A stretch of 64,000 nucleotides of DNA from Actinomadura meyerae (GCF_900188445.1 NZ_FZOR01000031.1:36690-100689); one strand, 5' to 3'. Positions 1 to 8,233 are shown, counted from the stretch's first letter. Notes: a model not told the origin generated them from the letters alone. Made by a program: numbers and translations.

Positions 1-724
1 CCGCCGCCGCGTGCCCGCCCGCCCCGAACGGCACGATCTGCAGCGTCACGTGGGACAGCTCCGACACCTCGATCAGATGCCTGATCTGGGCCCGCATCAC
101 CTCGCGGCCGCCGAGCGGGCGGCGCACGACCGCCTCGTCCAGCACGGCCCACAGCGTCGGCGCGTCGGGGGAGGTGAACCGCTCCTGCCGCGTCGTGCGG
201 ACCTGGACGCGCCGCTCGACCTCCTCCTCCGAGGCGTCGGAGTAGCCGAGCCGGACGACGGCGCGCGCGTAGTCCTCGGTCTGCAGCAGCCCGGGGACGA
301 ACTGCAGCTCGTAGGTGCGCAGCAGCGAGGCCGCCTCCTCCAGGCCGAGGTACACCTCGAACCAGCTCGGCAGGATGTCGCCGTAGCGGTGCCACCAGCC
401 GGGGTTGTTGGCCTCCTTGGCCAGCGCCAGCAGCGGTGCGCGCTCGTCAGGCTCGGAGACGCCGTAGAGCGTGAGCAGGTCGGCGACGTCGCGCTCCTTG
501 AAGCCGACCCGGCCGAGCTCCATCCGGCTGATCTTGGAGTGCGAGCCGCGGATCTCGTAGCCCGCCTGCTCGGTGGAGATGCCCCGGGACTCGCGCAGGC
601 GCCGCAGTTGCGCGCCGAGCAGAATGCGCAGGACGGTGGGGCCGCCGCGCCGGGGATAATCGATCAGCCGTCCGGCCGGATCACCTTCGGACGGAGGTGT
701 TGGGGCAGCTGAATCCTGCGACAA
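1..724 (-). CDS. XRE-family HTH regulator with DUF5753 domain (3' end outside window)
   Basis: The reverse strand encodes at least 241 residues and runs off the left edge. Residues ~35-90 form a Cro/CI-type helix-turn-helix (LRRLRESRGISTEQAGYEI, then SKISRMELGR). The following region (NNPGWWHRYGDILPSWFEVY, then LQFVPGLLQTEDYAR) is the signature start of DUF5753, the putative ligand-binding part of Scr1/BldD-associated regulators common in actinomycetes. The full family length is about 280 residues, so roughly 40 are missing. The start is the in-frame TTG at 724; no earlier ATG or GTG in frame is convincing and the RBS is poor, so the start is uncertain. Such genes usually sit beside a small DUF397 gene, which would lie outside the window. 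Confidence 0.85.
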   Translation of the reverse strand, partial: MSQDSAAPTPPSEGDPAGRLIDYPRRGGPTVLRILLGAQLRRLRESRGISTEQAGYEIRGSHSKISRMELGRVGFKERDVADLLTLYGVSEPDERAPLLALAKEANNPGWWHRYGDILPSWFEVYLGLEEAASLLRTYELQFVPGLLQTEDYARAVVRLGYSDASEEEVERRVQVRTTRQERFTSPDAPTLWAVLDEAVVRRPLGGREVMRAQIRHLIEVSELSHVTLQIVPFGAGGHAAA

Positions 725-1244
725 GGGGTCACCAGCCAGTCGACGGGTCTGCGTGTGGGCCGCACGGCACCGCCCTATGTTAGAGGATGCGGGCACCTTT
801 TTGGGAGGGATGGAAAACGCGCTCGTCCGCGGGCGCGTCGCGGCAGGGGTGCGCCGCCGTGCACGTGCAGATGCCCGATGACCTGTGCTGTCGGTGGCGG
901 TCCGGCTGCGGACCGTGGCGCTCGCGGGCGGGTGAAGCCGGCTCCCGGCCCATTTCACCGGAGGGCGCGGTGCCGCCGGCCGGCCATTTACGCGCCGTTC
1001 TCGGCATTGGCCCGCAAATCCTGACAGGCCATTCCCAGATCCGTCGTGATACGCGTGAATGTCGCACGTCACGCGTTTTGGTGAACCTTCGGCGGCGAGT
1101 ACGGGGCGCGGCGTCCGGACGCGTGACGAAGCTCTCGTCCCGCGCGGGCAAGATTCCGGGCCGCGAGGCGTTGATCAGGACGAGGCGGCGGCCGCGCCGC
1201 CGCACCGCCGATCAGACGGCAACCACCATCCATTTGGGGGAACC
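725..1244. other. 520-bp intergenic region, no convincing gene
   Basis: This lies between the divergently oriented XRE gene and the HPF-like gene. Reading frames here lack coherent domains and start signals. It holds a perfect 7-bp hairpin with a 4-nt loop (898-915) and a 26-bp inverted repeat (1051-1076, listed separately). The length and structure suggest a regulatory region or a small transcript, but nothing specific can be named. Confidence 0.5.
1051..1076. promoter_or_regulatory. inverted repeat, operator-like
   Basis: Perfect 8-bp arms ACGCGTGA (1051-1058) and TCACGCGT (1069-1076) are separated by 10 bp. The 18-bp centre-to-centre geometry fits a dimeric regulator contacting one DNA face. 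It lies about 170 bp upstream of the HPF-like start. The bound protein is unknown. Confidence 0.4.
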
Positions 1245-1559
1245 ATGAACGCGACCCGTCAGCGGCCGGAGATCCGGTTCCTGACCTCGGGCGACGTCTC
1301 GGCGCACGAGCGCGCGGCGGCGGAGCGCGCCGTCCGCACGGCGCTCGCCGGAGCCCGCGGCGCCACCTCCGTGCAGGTCACGCTGAGCGTCGTCAACGAC
1401 CCGTCGCTGCCGCGCCCGGCGCTGGCGCAGGCCGTCGTCGACCTGAACGGCCGGCGCGTCCGCGCCCAGGCCGCCGCGCCCCGCATCGACGAGGCCATCG
1501 ACATGCTCCGCGAGCGCCTGGCCGTCCGGGCGACCTCGCTCCAGGCCGGCCGGTTCTGA
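1245..1559 (+). CDS. HPF/RaiA-family ribosome-associated protein (short form)
   Basis: A 104-residue protein with the S30AE/HPF fold signature: an N-terminal strand-helix (IRFLTSGDVSAHERAAAERAV), the central strand SVQVTLSVVNDPS, and the conserved VVDLNGRRVRAQ strand followed by a helix rich in Arg. Proteins of this family bind the 30S A/P-site region and promote ribosome dimerisation or hibernation in stationary phase or stress. It lacks the C-terminal dimerisation domain of long HPF. The ATG at 1245 is preceded by a GGGGG stretch as RBS. It is monocistronic, with convergent ABC permease genes downstream. The family call is good; the precise role is inferred. Confidence 0.75.
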   Translation: MNATRQRPEIRFLTSGDVSAHERAAAERAVRTALAGARGATSVQVTLSVVNDPSLPRPALAQAVVDLNGRRVRAQAAAPRIDEAIDMLRERLAVRATSLQAGRF

Positions 1560-1657
1560 CGAGCCGGGCCCTTGACCGGGCCCGGCTCGGGCACCGCGCC
1601 GGATCCCGCCGCGCCGGATCCTGGCGCGCGCGGGGCGCGGGATCCTGCCACGTGAGG

Positions 1658-2437
1658 TCAGGCGTCGCGCCGGGTCAGGACGAAGGCCGCGAGCGCGAGC
1701 GGGACGAGCGCGTACCCGGCCAGCACGGCCGCGGCCTGCCCCGGTGACAGCAGATCGCCGTAGATGGAGTTCTCCGCGCTGAGCCCGGCCATCTGCCGGG
1801 GCAGGCCCGCGAGCATCACCGACCCGGCGCGCTCTCCCCACGGGCCCGGCAGGTGCTGGACGAGCACCGGAAGCATGTGCCACACGAAGACCAGCGCCAC
1901 GATGGCTCCCGCAGCGGAGCGCAGCAGGACGCCGAACGCCAGGCCGAGCAGCGCGAACACCGGCACCACCGTCCCGGCGAGCACGATGTCCGGCAGGTCC
2001 TGCGCGATGGGCGCCCGCTGGTCGGCGAAGGGCCGGTCGCCGATCACGGCCCGCGTGCCGAGGAACGCGCCGACCGCCGCGGCCTGCCCGGCGACGGCGG
2101 CGACCACCGCGACCACCGCGGCCTTGGCCGCCAGCAGCGTCGTGCGCCTCGGCACCGCGGTGATGCTCGTGCGGATCATGCCCGTCCGGTACTCGGACGT
2201 GGCCGACAGCACCCCGAGCACGCCGAGGCTCAGCGACGCCACCCAGCTCGCCATCTCCTGCAGCGGGCGCAGCAGGAGGTCGTCGCGGCGGTCGGCGTCG
2301 AGGCCGTCCCAGACGTGCGCCATCTGGAACGCCAGCAGCACGACGATGCCGGTGAACGCGGCCGTCACCGCCAGCACCGCGTAGGTGGAGCGGACCGAGC
2401 GGAGCTTCCACCACTCGGCCGCGAGAACGTCCGGCAT
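1658..2437 (-). CDS. ABC transporter permease (ABC-2 type)
   Basis: A 259-residue integral membrane protein with about six hydrophobic segments. It starts MPDVLAAEWWKLRSVRSTYA, the EWxKLRSVRST motif typical of actinobacterial ABC-2 permeases, and ends in FVLTRRDA. It contains the conserved TSEYRTGMIRTSITAVPRR loop. It is about 40-50 percent similar by eye to the upstream permease, so the two are a tandem duplication forming a heterodimer. Its ATG overlaps the stop of the upstream gene by 1 nt (TGATG), indicating translational coupling. It is the third gene of the operon with the ATPase at 3222-4127. Confidence 0.88.
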   Translation of the reverse strand: MPDVLAAEWWKLRSVRSTYAVLAVTAAFTGIVVLLAFQMAHVWDGLDADRRDDLLLRPLQEMASWVASLSLGVLGVLSATSEYRTGMIRTSITAVPRRTTLLAAKAAVVAVVAAVAGQAAAVGAFLGTRAVIGDRPFADQRAPIAQDLPDIVLAGTVVPVFALLGLAFGVLLRSAAGAIVALVFVWHMLPVLVQHLPGPWGERAGSVMLAGLPRQMAGLSAENSIYGDLLSPGQAAAVLAGYALVPLALAAFVLTRRDA

Positions 2438-3225
2438 CAGGCGTCCCTCCTCGTGAACGCGTAAGCGCCGGCTCCGAGCGCCACGGCGACATAGGCCGCC
2501 AGCAGCGCCACCGCCGCCGGCGGGGACAGGACCCCGGTGTCGCCGGACGAGCCCGGCGCCGCCGCGATCTGGTTCGCCAGCCCGCCGGGCAGCGCCGACC
2601 AGATCCGCTCGTCCCACGGGGACGGCAGCAGCCGGACGAGCGGGGGCAGCACGAACAGCACGGCCATGCCGCCGGTGATCGTCGCCGCCGTCGAGCGCAG
2701 CACCGCGCCCAGCCCGAACGCGACGAGGGTGATCGCCGCCGTCTCCAGCCCGACCCACAGCAGGTGCGCCGCGACCTCGGCCGTCCGCCCCTGGAACGTC
2801 GGCACCGCCCGGTCGCCGACGATGACCGCGCCCGCGACCGTGCCGGCGGCGAGCGCCGCCCCGGCCGCGGCCGCCATGAGGGCCGCCGCGACGATCGCCT
2901 TCGCCAGGAACGTCCCGGACCGGCGCGGCATCGCGGCCAGCGTCGTCCGGATCATCCCGGACGAGTACTCCGACGTCAGCGTCAGGGCCCCGAGCACCAC
3001 CGCGCACACGGGCAGCGCGAGCACGAGCGGCTGCTCCGCCGGTGCCGCCCGCGCCGTCGCCCGCCGCTCCGGCGAAAGCCCGTCCCAGTAGCGGGCCACG
3101 TACCACGACCACAGCGCGCACAGCAGCACGAAGGCGGCGACCGTGCCGAGGACGGCGGCCGTGGAGCGGACGGTCCGCAGCTTGTACCACTCCGCCGCGA
3201 TCGCGTCGGCGGCCGGGCCGCTCAT
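2437..3225 (-). CDS. ABC transporter permease (ABC-2 type)
   Basis: A 262-residue paralogue of the next gene, with the same EWYKLRTVRST N-terminus, the TSEYSSGMIRTTLAAMPRR loop and the FTRRDA C-terminus. It has about six predicted membrane spans. The ATG at 3225 overlaps the stop of the ATPase gene as ATGA, so the three genes are translationally coupled. With the ATPase it should form a DrrAB-like exporter in the cytoplasmic membrane. The substrate cannot be read from sequence. The divergent histidine kinase/response regulator pair at 4285-6084 is the likely controller. Confidence 0.88.
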   Translation of the reverse strand: MSGPAADAIAAEWYKLRTVRSTAAVLGTVAAFVLLCALWSWYVARYWDGLSPERRATARAAPAEQPLVLALPVCAVVLGALTLTSEYSSGMIRTTLAAMPRRSGTFLAKAIVAAALMAAAAGAALAAGTVAGAVIVGDRAVPTFQGRTAEVAAHLLWVGLETAAITLVAFGLGAVLRSTAATITGGMAVLFVLPPLVRLLPSPWDERIWSALPGGLANQIAAAPGSSGDTGVLSPPAAVALLAAYVAVALGAGAYAFTRRDA

Positions 3226-4127
3226 CGCGCCACCGCCCCGAACTCGGCGCTGCCCGCGGTCAGCCGCATGTACGCCTCCTCCAGCGACGCGTTGCGCGGC
3301 GTCACCTCGTACAGCGGGATGCCGTTCGCCGCGGCCGCGTCGCCGATCGCGGCGACGTCGAGCCCGGTGACGATGAGGGCCCCGTCCGGCGCGGACTCGA
3401 CGCCGCCGCCGGCGCGGGCCAGCACCGCCGACAGCTCGGCGGGCCGCGGGGAGCGCACCAGGACGCCCTGCCGGAACCGGTCGGCCAGCTCCCGCACCGA
3501 CGTGTCCGCGATCAGCCGGCCCCGCCCGATGACGATGAGCCGGTCGGCGGTCAGCTCCATCTCGCTCATCAGATGGCTGGAGATCAGCACCGTCCGCCCC
3601 TCCGCGGCCAGCGAGCGCATCAGCTCGCGGATCCAGCGGACGCCGTCCGGGTCCAGCCCGTTCACCGGCTCGTCGAACATCAGCACGCCCGGGTCGCCGA
3701 GCAGCGCCGCCGCGATGCCGAGCCGCTGCCGCATGCCGAGCGAGAACCCGCCGACCCGCCGGCGCGCCACCCCGGCGAGACCGACCCGCTCCAGCACGTC
3801 CGCCACCCGGCGCGTCCCGATCCCGTTGCTGCGCGCCAGCCAGCCGAGGTGGTCGAACGCGCGGCGCCCGCCGTGCACGGCGCCCGCGTCCAGCAGGGCG
3901 CCCACCTCCCGCATCGGCCGCCGCAGCGCCGCGTACCGGCCGCCGTTCACCAGCGCCTCGCCGGAGTCCGCCCGGTCCAGGCCCAGCAGGACGCGCATCG
4001 TCGTGGACTTCCCGGCGCCGTTCGGGCCGAGGAAGCCGGTCACCGTCCCCGGCCGCACGGCGAAGGACAGGCGGTCCACCGCCGTCGTCCCGCCGTAGCG
4101 CTTGGTCAGTTCGCGTACCTCGATCAT
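3222..4127 (-). CDS. ABC transporter ATP-binding protein
   Basis: A 301-residue ABC ATPase of the DrrA/CcmA type. Walker A is GPNGAGKSTT (residues ~37-46), the signature is FSLGMRQRLG, Walker B is GVLMFDEPVNGLDP and the H-loop is LISSHLMSEME. The C-terminal ~80 residues after the nucleotide domain include EVTPRNASLEEAYMRLT, the usual tail of this subgroup. The ATG at 4127 begins MIEVRELTKRYGG; longer starts would run into the divergent promoter. It leads a three-gene operon with two permeases. Bacitracin/daunorubicin-type export or membrane-stress defence is the common role; the substrate is unknown. Confidence 0.92.
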   Translation of the reverse strand: MIEVRELTKRYGGTTAVDRLSFAVRPGTVTGFLGPNGAGKSTTMRVLLGLDRADSGEALVNGGRYAALRRPMREVGALLDAGAVHGGRRAFDHLGWLARSNGIGTRRVADVLERVGLAGVARRRVGGFSLGMRQRLGIAAALLGDPGVLMFDEPVNGLDPDGVRWIRELMRSLAAEGRTVLISSHLMSEMELTADRLIVIGRGRLIADTSVRELADRFRQGVLVRSPRPAELSAVLARAGGGVESAPDGALIVTGLDVAAIGDAAAANGIPLYEVTPRNASLEEAYMRLTAGSAEFGAVAR

Positions 4128-4272
4128 GCGGTCAACGCTCCCGCCGGGCGGGCCCGCCGCGCATCGGAGCGCGGGCGGGACCCGCCCGTCCGCCCCTGCG
4201 GGGAGCACCGGGCTCCGCCTCCGCCCCCGGTATGACGGCCGGTGGTCGGAGGCACCGCCCCGCCCCGCCCGC

Positions 4273-4278
4273 TACCGT
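4273..4278 (+). promoter_or_regulatory. -10 box of a probable leaderless promoter (histidine kinase gene)
   Basis: TACCGT lies exactly 6 nt before the GTG at 4285. In actinobacteria a TANNNT box at this distance normally gives transcripts that begin at the start codon. No Shine-Dalgarno sequence is present. Confidence 0.5.
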
Positions 4279-4284
4279 CGTGAC

Positions 4285-5418
4285 GTGGACGAATCCGAAC
4301 TGCGCTCACCGCTCGCCAGGCGGTTCGGCCGGCGGGCCCTCCTCTGGCTGGACGCCGGGGCCGCGGTCGTCTACACGCTGCTGATGCTGACGCTCTCCGC
4401 CGCTCCGGAGACCTCCGCGCTCGCCGCCGTCCCGGTCGCCGCCGCGGCGGGCCTGCCGCTCGCGGTGCGGCGGCTGTGGCCGGTCCCCGTCTTCGCCGCC
4501 GTGCTGGCCGCGTCCACCGCGGCGCTGCTGCTCGGGCTGCCGTTCGACTCCTACGCGGCCGCCGCGTACGCGCTGTACCCGGTCGCGCTGGCCCGGCGGC
4601 GCCGCCGCTGGATCCCCACCCCGCTGATCGGCGCCGCCAGCGCCGTCCTGATCTTCGGCGGCGCCATCGTCGGACCCGCCGACTGGCACGCGGAGATCGC
4701 CGGGGAGGCGGTGCTCGGGCTCGCCGTCCTCGGCGCCTCCTGGACGCTCGGCCGCGTCGTCCGGGAGCGCCGCGCCGAGGCCGGCCGCGCCGCCCGCCGC
4801 CTCGTCGACCAGGCCGTCTCGGACGAGCGGCTCCGCATCGCCCGCGAGCTCCACGACGTCGTCGCGCACAGCATGAGCCTGATCGCCGTGAAGGCCGGCG
4901 TGGCCGTCCACGTCGCGGAGGCCCGCCCCGAGGAGGCGCTCGACGCCCTCCGCGTCATCGAGACGACCAGCCGCAGCTCCCTGGCGGAGATGCGCCACCT
5001 CCTCGGCGTGCTGCGCACCGACACCGACCTCGGGCCGGCCCCCGGCCTCGCCGACCTCACCGCCCTCGCGGAGCGCGCCGCGATGGCCGGCGTGCACGTC
5101 GACCTGGAGGTGGACGCCCCCGCCCTGCCCGAAGGCGTCGCCCTGTCCGCCTACCGCATCGTCCAGGAGGCGGTCACGAACGTCGTCAAGCACGCCGCGC
5201 CCGCCCGGTGCGACGTGCGCATCCGCGCCGACGGGCGGCGCGTGCGGATCGACGTCACCGACGACGGGCCCGGTACCCGCGTCCTGCCCGGCGGCGACGG
5301 GGGCCACGGGCTCATCGGCATGCGCGAACGCGTCATGATGTACGGCGGCGACTTCACCGCCGGGCCCCGGCGGGGCGGCGGATTCGCCGTGTCCGCCGAC
5401 TTCCCGTACGAACCCTAG
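4285..5418 (+). CDS. sensor histidine kinase (NarL/DesK type)
   Basis: A 377-residue membrane kinase. Residues ~15-150 contain four to five hydrophobic segments. The HisKA_3 box DERLRIARELHDVVAHSMSL (~180-200) carries the phosphoacceptor His, and the C-terminal HATPase has the N-box (VQEAVTNVVKHA) and G1/G2 motifs (DDGPG, GHGLIGMRERV). It autophosphorylates and passes phosphate to the LuxR-type regulator directly downstream, 9 bp away. GTG 4285 is chosen because it follows a leaderless-type -10 box and because upstream codons overlap the divergent ABC operon promoter. It is divergent from the ABC exporter operon, the typical arrangement for a sensor controlling an exporter. Confidence 0.9.
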   Translation: MDESELRSPLARRFGRRALLWLDAGAAVVYTLLMLTLSAAPETSALAAVPVAAAAGLPLAVRRLWPVPVFAAVLAASTAALLLGLPFDSYAAAAYALYPVALARRRRRWIPTPLIGAASAVLIFGGAIVGPADWHAEIAGEAVLGLAVLGASWTLGRVVRERRAEAGRAARRLVDQAVSDERLRIARELHDVVAHSMSLIAVKAGVAVHVAEARPEEALDALRVIETTSRSSLAEMRHLLGVLRTDTDLGPAPGLADLTALAERAAMAGVHVDLEVDAPALPEGVALSAYRIVQEAVTNVVKHAAPARCDVRIRADGRRVRIDVTDDGPGTRVLPGGDGGHGLIGMRERVMMYGGDFTAGPRRGGGFAVSADFPYEP

Positions 5419-5427
5419 GAAAGACAG

Positions 5428-6084
5428 TTGGAACTGCGCGTCCTCGTCGCCGACGACCAGGCCCTGCTGCGCGGCAGCTTCCGCGTCCTCATCGACACCG
5501 CGCCCGGCCTCCGCGCCGTCGGCGAGGCCGGCACCGGCGCCGAGGCCGTCGAGCTCGCCGCGCGGGAGCGCCCCGACGTCGTCCTCATGGACGTCCGCAT
5601 GCCGGAGATGGACGGCATCGAGGCGACCCGGCGGATCTGCGCCGACCTCCCGGACGTGCGCGTCCTGATCCTCACGACCTTCGACCTGGACTCCTACGTG
5701 TACGCGGCGCTGAAGGCCGGAGCGAGCGGCTTCCTGCTGAAGGACACCCCGCCCGCCGACCTGCTGTCCGCCGTCCGGGCCGTCGCCGCGGGCGAGGCGC
5801 TGCTCGCCCCCACGGTGACCCGCCGCCTGATCGCCGAGTTCGTCCGCCGCCCCGCCCCCGTCCAGCCGCCGCCCGCCGCGCTGGAGGCGCTGACCGACCG
5901 GGAGCGGGAGGTCCTCACGCTCATCGCCCGCGGCCTGTCCAACGCCGAGCTGGCCGAGCACCTCCACCTCAGCCCCGCCACGGTGAAGACCCACATCGGC
6001 CACCTGCTCTCCAAGCTGGGGGCCCGCGACCGGGCGCAGCTGGTGATCGCCGCCTACGAGACGCGCCTGGTCCAGCCCGGCTAG
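5428..6084 (+). CDS. LuxR/NarL-family response regulator
   Basis: A 218-residue two-domain regulator. The receiver domain has the acidic pair ADDQ and phosphoacceptor Asp in VVLMDVRMPEMDG, with the switch Thr in ILTTFD and Lys in LLKDTPP. The C-terminal LuxR HTH (LTDREREVLTLIARGLSNAE, VKTHIGHLLSKL) spans residues ~148-205. The TTG start at 5428 has an AGGAAAG RBS 5 nt upstream and lies 9 bp after the kinase stop. It is the cognate regulator of the preceding kinase and probably controls the divergent ABC operon. Confidence 0.92.
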   Translation: MELRVLVADDQALLRGSFRVLIDTAPGLRAVGEAGTGAEAVELAARERPDVVLMDVRMPEMDGIEATRRICADLPDVRVLILTTFDLDSYVYAALKAGASGFLLKDTPPADLLSAVRAVAAGEALLAPTVTRRLIAEFVRRPAPVQPPPAALEALTDREREVLTLIARGLSNAELAEHLHLSPATVKTHIGHLLSKLGARDRAQLVIAAYETRLVQPG

Positions 6085-6106
6085 GCCGGCGCGGAGGGCG
6101 GGCCGC

Positions 6107-7009
6107 TCAGACCAGCGCGGGGGCGAGCCGCTCGTACAGATCGGCGGACGACGCCAGATCCGGTGCGGGGGCCATGGCGACCACGTGGTCGGCGCCGGCG
6201 TCCAGATGGGCCTGGACCCGCTTGCCGATCGCGGCCTCGTCGCCCCACGCGAAGCATGCGTCGACGACCTCGTCCGAGCCGCCGTCGGCCAGTGCCTCCT
6301 CCGGATACCCCAGCTCCCGCAGCGCGCGTACGTAGGGCGAGCCGGGAATGGAGAGGAGCGGCACTTGGCGGGCGGCGGCGCGCGCCTTGGCGGCATCCGC
6401 CTCCAGGATCACGCTGATGAAGACGATCAGGAGCTTGTCCGGGCCGAGCCGCTCCCTGGTCGCCCTGGTGTGCTCGACGGGCATCGCGGCGGGCAGCGCC
6501 CCGTCCGCCTGGTCGCGCGCGAGACCCTGCATCTTCGGTCCGAGCGCCGCCACCAGCCGGGGGAACGGCACCTCGGGCACCGGCGCGGCCGCGACCGCCG
6601 CGTCCATCCCGTTGAGGTAGTCGCGCATCCGCGCCAGCGGGCTCGTCCACTGCTGCCCGCTCTGCTCGACGAACGCGGGCATGCTGACGCCCACGCCGAG
6701 CGCGAGCCGGCCCGGATGGGCGTCCGCGAGGACGGACGCCGCGCCCTGCATGGCGGCGGGGTGCCGCGCCCACAGGTTCGCGACCCCCGAGCCGGCGACG
6801 ATCCGCTCCGTCGCCCCGAGTAGGACGCTGAGCTGGGTGAACACCTCGCGGCCGCCGATGGCCTCGTTCGTCCAGAGCGACCCGTAGCCCGCGTCCTCGA
6901 TGCGCCGGGCCGCCCGCCGCCATTCGTCCGCGGGCGCGATCGGCGTCATCAGTCCCGCGCCCACCCTGCCCAGCCGCTCCCGCATCAGCCGTACCGCAGT
7001 GACCGTCAT
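6107..7009 (-). CDS. LLM-class F420-dependent oxidoreductase
   Basis: A 300-residue luciferase-like TIM-barrel protein. Recognisable elements are GYGSLWTNEAIGGREVF, GVANLWARHPAAM and HPGRLALGVGVSMP, the last being the typical LLM glycine-rich strand. Members use F420 or FMN to oxidise or reduce small organic molecules; the substrate is not predictable. The ATG at 7009 is preferred because an AGGAGG lies 5 nt upstream; the in-frame ATG 27 nt further up has no RBS. It is divergent from a TetR regulator across a 104-bp region with an inverted repeat, so the TetR protein probably represses it. Confidence 0.88.
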   Translation of the reverse strand: MTVTAVRLMRERLGRVGAGLMTPIAPADEWRRAARRIEDAGYGSLWTNEAIGGREVFTQLSVLLGATERIVAGSGVANLWARHPAAMQGAASVLADAHPGRLALGVGVSMPAFVEQSGQQWTSPLARMRDYLNGMDAAVAAAPVPEVPFPRLVAALGPKMQGLARDQADGALPAAMPVEHTRATRERLGPDKLLIVFISVILEADAAKARAAARQVPLLSIPGSPYVRALRELGYPEEALADGGSDEVVDACFAWGDEAAIGKRVQAHLDAGADHVVAMAPAPDLASSADLYERLAPALV

Positions 7010-7024
7010 CGGTCCTCCTATAAT

Positions 7025-7055
7025 CGGAACGTACAACCCGCTTAGGACGTTACCG
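7025..7055. promoter_or_regulatory. candidate TetR operator in divergent promoter
   Basis: The arms CGGAACGT (7025-7032) and ACGTTACCG (7047-7055) are imperfect inverted repeats, and CGGAACG recurs at 7054-7060. It sits midway between the two divergent start codons, as expected for autoregulatory TetR control of the oxidoreductase gene. Confidence 0.4.
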
Positions 7056-7113
7056 GAACGACCGCCCCGCTTGTCAACGCGACGGGCGCGCCGCCGCGGC
7101 GAAGGAGGACGGT

Positions 7114-7809
7114 GTGAGCAGCGAGCCCCGGCGCGCCGACGCCCGCCGGAACCGCGAGCGCATCCTGCGGGCCGCGTACGAGGCGTTCGCGGCCGAGGGC
7201 CGCCTCGTCCCGCTCGACGACATCGCGCGCCGCGCCGGGGTCGGGGCGGGCACGGTGTACCGGAACTTCCCGACCAAGGAGGCGCTGTTCGCGGCCGTCG
7301 TCAGCGACCGCGTCGAGCAGATCGTGGCCGAGGCGGAGGCGCTCGGGGACGCGGCCGACCCGGGCGCGGCCTTCCACGGTTTCGTTACGAAGATCGTCCG
7401 GCGGGCCATGGTGAACCACGCGCTGAGCGAGGCGCTGGCGGCCGACCTGGGCGACTTCGACGTGTGCGGCGCGGACGCGCGGTTCACCGCGGCGCTCGAC
7501 GTGCTGCTGTGCAGGGCCCAGGCCGCCGGCGCGGTGCGCGGCGACGTCGGCGTCCAGGACGTGCGCGCCCTCATGTCGGCCGCGATGTACATGGAGCGCC
7601 GGCAGGGCGGCGACGGCCGCCTGGCGTCCCTGGCCTACGACGCGCTCCGCCCGGAAGTAACGAAACGAAACGAAACTCACGCCGCCCGCTGCGAGCTGTG
7701 CGGGGCCCCCTTCACGCCGGCCTCGACGGGCCGCCCCGCCCGCTACTGCGGCGCCGCATGCCGCCAGAAGGCCCACCGGCGCAAGCGGGGCGCGCCGAAA
7801 TCCGGTTGA
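7114..7809 (+). CDS. TetR/AcrR-family regulator with C-terminal Cys4 tail
   Basis: A 231-residue regulator. The N-terminal TetR HTH (RILRAAYEAFAAEGRLVPLD, VGAGTVYRNFPTKEALF) occupies residues ~12-60, followed by an all-helical ligand domain to ~190. The last ~35 residues add CELCG, a Gly/Arg-rich spacer, YCGAACRQKAHRRKRG, a four-Cys pattern consistent with a small zinc ribbon that ordinary TetR proteins lack. The GTG at 7114 follows an AAGGAGG RBS. The divergent LLM oxidoreductase is the likely target. The zinc binding is inferred from Cys spacing only. Confidence 0.88.
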   Translation: MSSEPRRADARRNRERILRAAYEAFAAEGRLVPLDDIARRAGVGAGTVYRNFPTKEALFAAVVSDRVEQIVAEAEALGDAADPGAAFHGFVTKIVRRAMVNHALSEALAADLGDFDVCGADARFTAALDVLLCRAQAAGAVRGDVGVQDVRALMSAAMYMERRQGGDGRLASLAYDALRPEVTKRNETHAARCELCGAPFTPASTGRPARYCGAACRQKAHRRKRGAPKSG

Positions 7810-7937
7810 GCCCGGCCGTGCCCTCGGGCACCCTGTCCGGACCATGGGCCCACGCGAGCCCGTTCCTCCAGAGCTGGCGGCCGGACTGGGAATGCGGTGA
7901 CGCCGCTCCGGCCATGGCCGCGCCGTCGTCCTCAGGA

Positions 7938-8168
7938 TCAGGACCAGATCCTGTGGAGCGTCCACGGGGCGTCGCCACCGGGGCTGTGGACCTCCGCGAT
8001 GGCGAGGCCGTCCGGCGTGGCGACCTGGAGGCGGTAGTACCTCGCCTGCCCGGGGGCCTGCCACTCCTCAAGCACCCGGCGGACCCGGTAGCTGCCCCGC
8101 CGGCCGGTGATGCGGGACGGTCGGCCGGTGGACGTGGTCTCCGTGGAAACGGGTTCATCGATCAGCAC
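7938..8168 (-). CDS. small DUF6504-like protein, predicted SOS-controlled
   Basis: A 76-residue protein: LIDEPVSTET, then GRRGSYRVRRVLEEW, and a C-terminal WTLHRIWS. This resembles DUF6504, a short domain found near Y-family/ImuB polymerases in actinobacteria and Deinococcus-Thermus; I judge this by eye. The GTG start at 8168 is favoured because a TAGCGT -10 box ends 8 nt before it, giving a leaderless transcript. A perfect CGAAC-N4-GTTCG LexA box lies immediately upstream. No polymerase gene is nearby, so the gene seems to be a stand-alone damage-inducible unit. Function unknown. Confidence 0.65.
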   Translation of the reverse strand: MLIDEPVSTETTSTGRPSRITGRRGSYRVRRVLEEWQAPGQARYYRLQVATPDGLAIAEVHSPGGDAPWTLHRIWS

Positions 8169-8176
8169 GGGACGAC

Positions 8177-8198
8177 ACGCTACCCGAACAGGTGTTCG
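8177..8198 (-). promoter_or_regulatory. LexA (SOS) box with -10 element
   Basis: The sequence CGAAC-AGGT-GTTCG at 8185-8198 matches the actinobacterial SOS box core (CGAAC-N4-GTTCG) exactly. On the reverse strand it directly precedes TAGCGT (8182-8177), a good -10 box, so bound LexA would cover the promoter of the 76-residue gene starting at 8168. It lies in the 65-bp gap after the MazG-like gene stop, so it acts on the small gene alone. Confidence 0.75.
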
Positions 8199-8233
8199 AG
8201 AGATGGGGAAACGCGCCGCAGTCGAAGGAACGG

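Noticed and set aside
4306..6396. A 696-codon open frame antisense to the kinase/regulator pair
   Set aside because: High-GC antisense shadow; the + strand has complete histidine kinase and response regulator domains.
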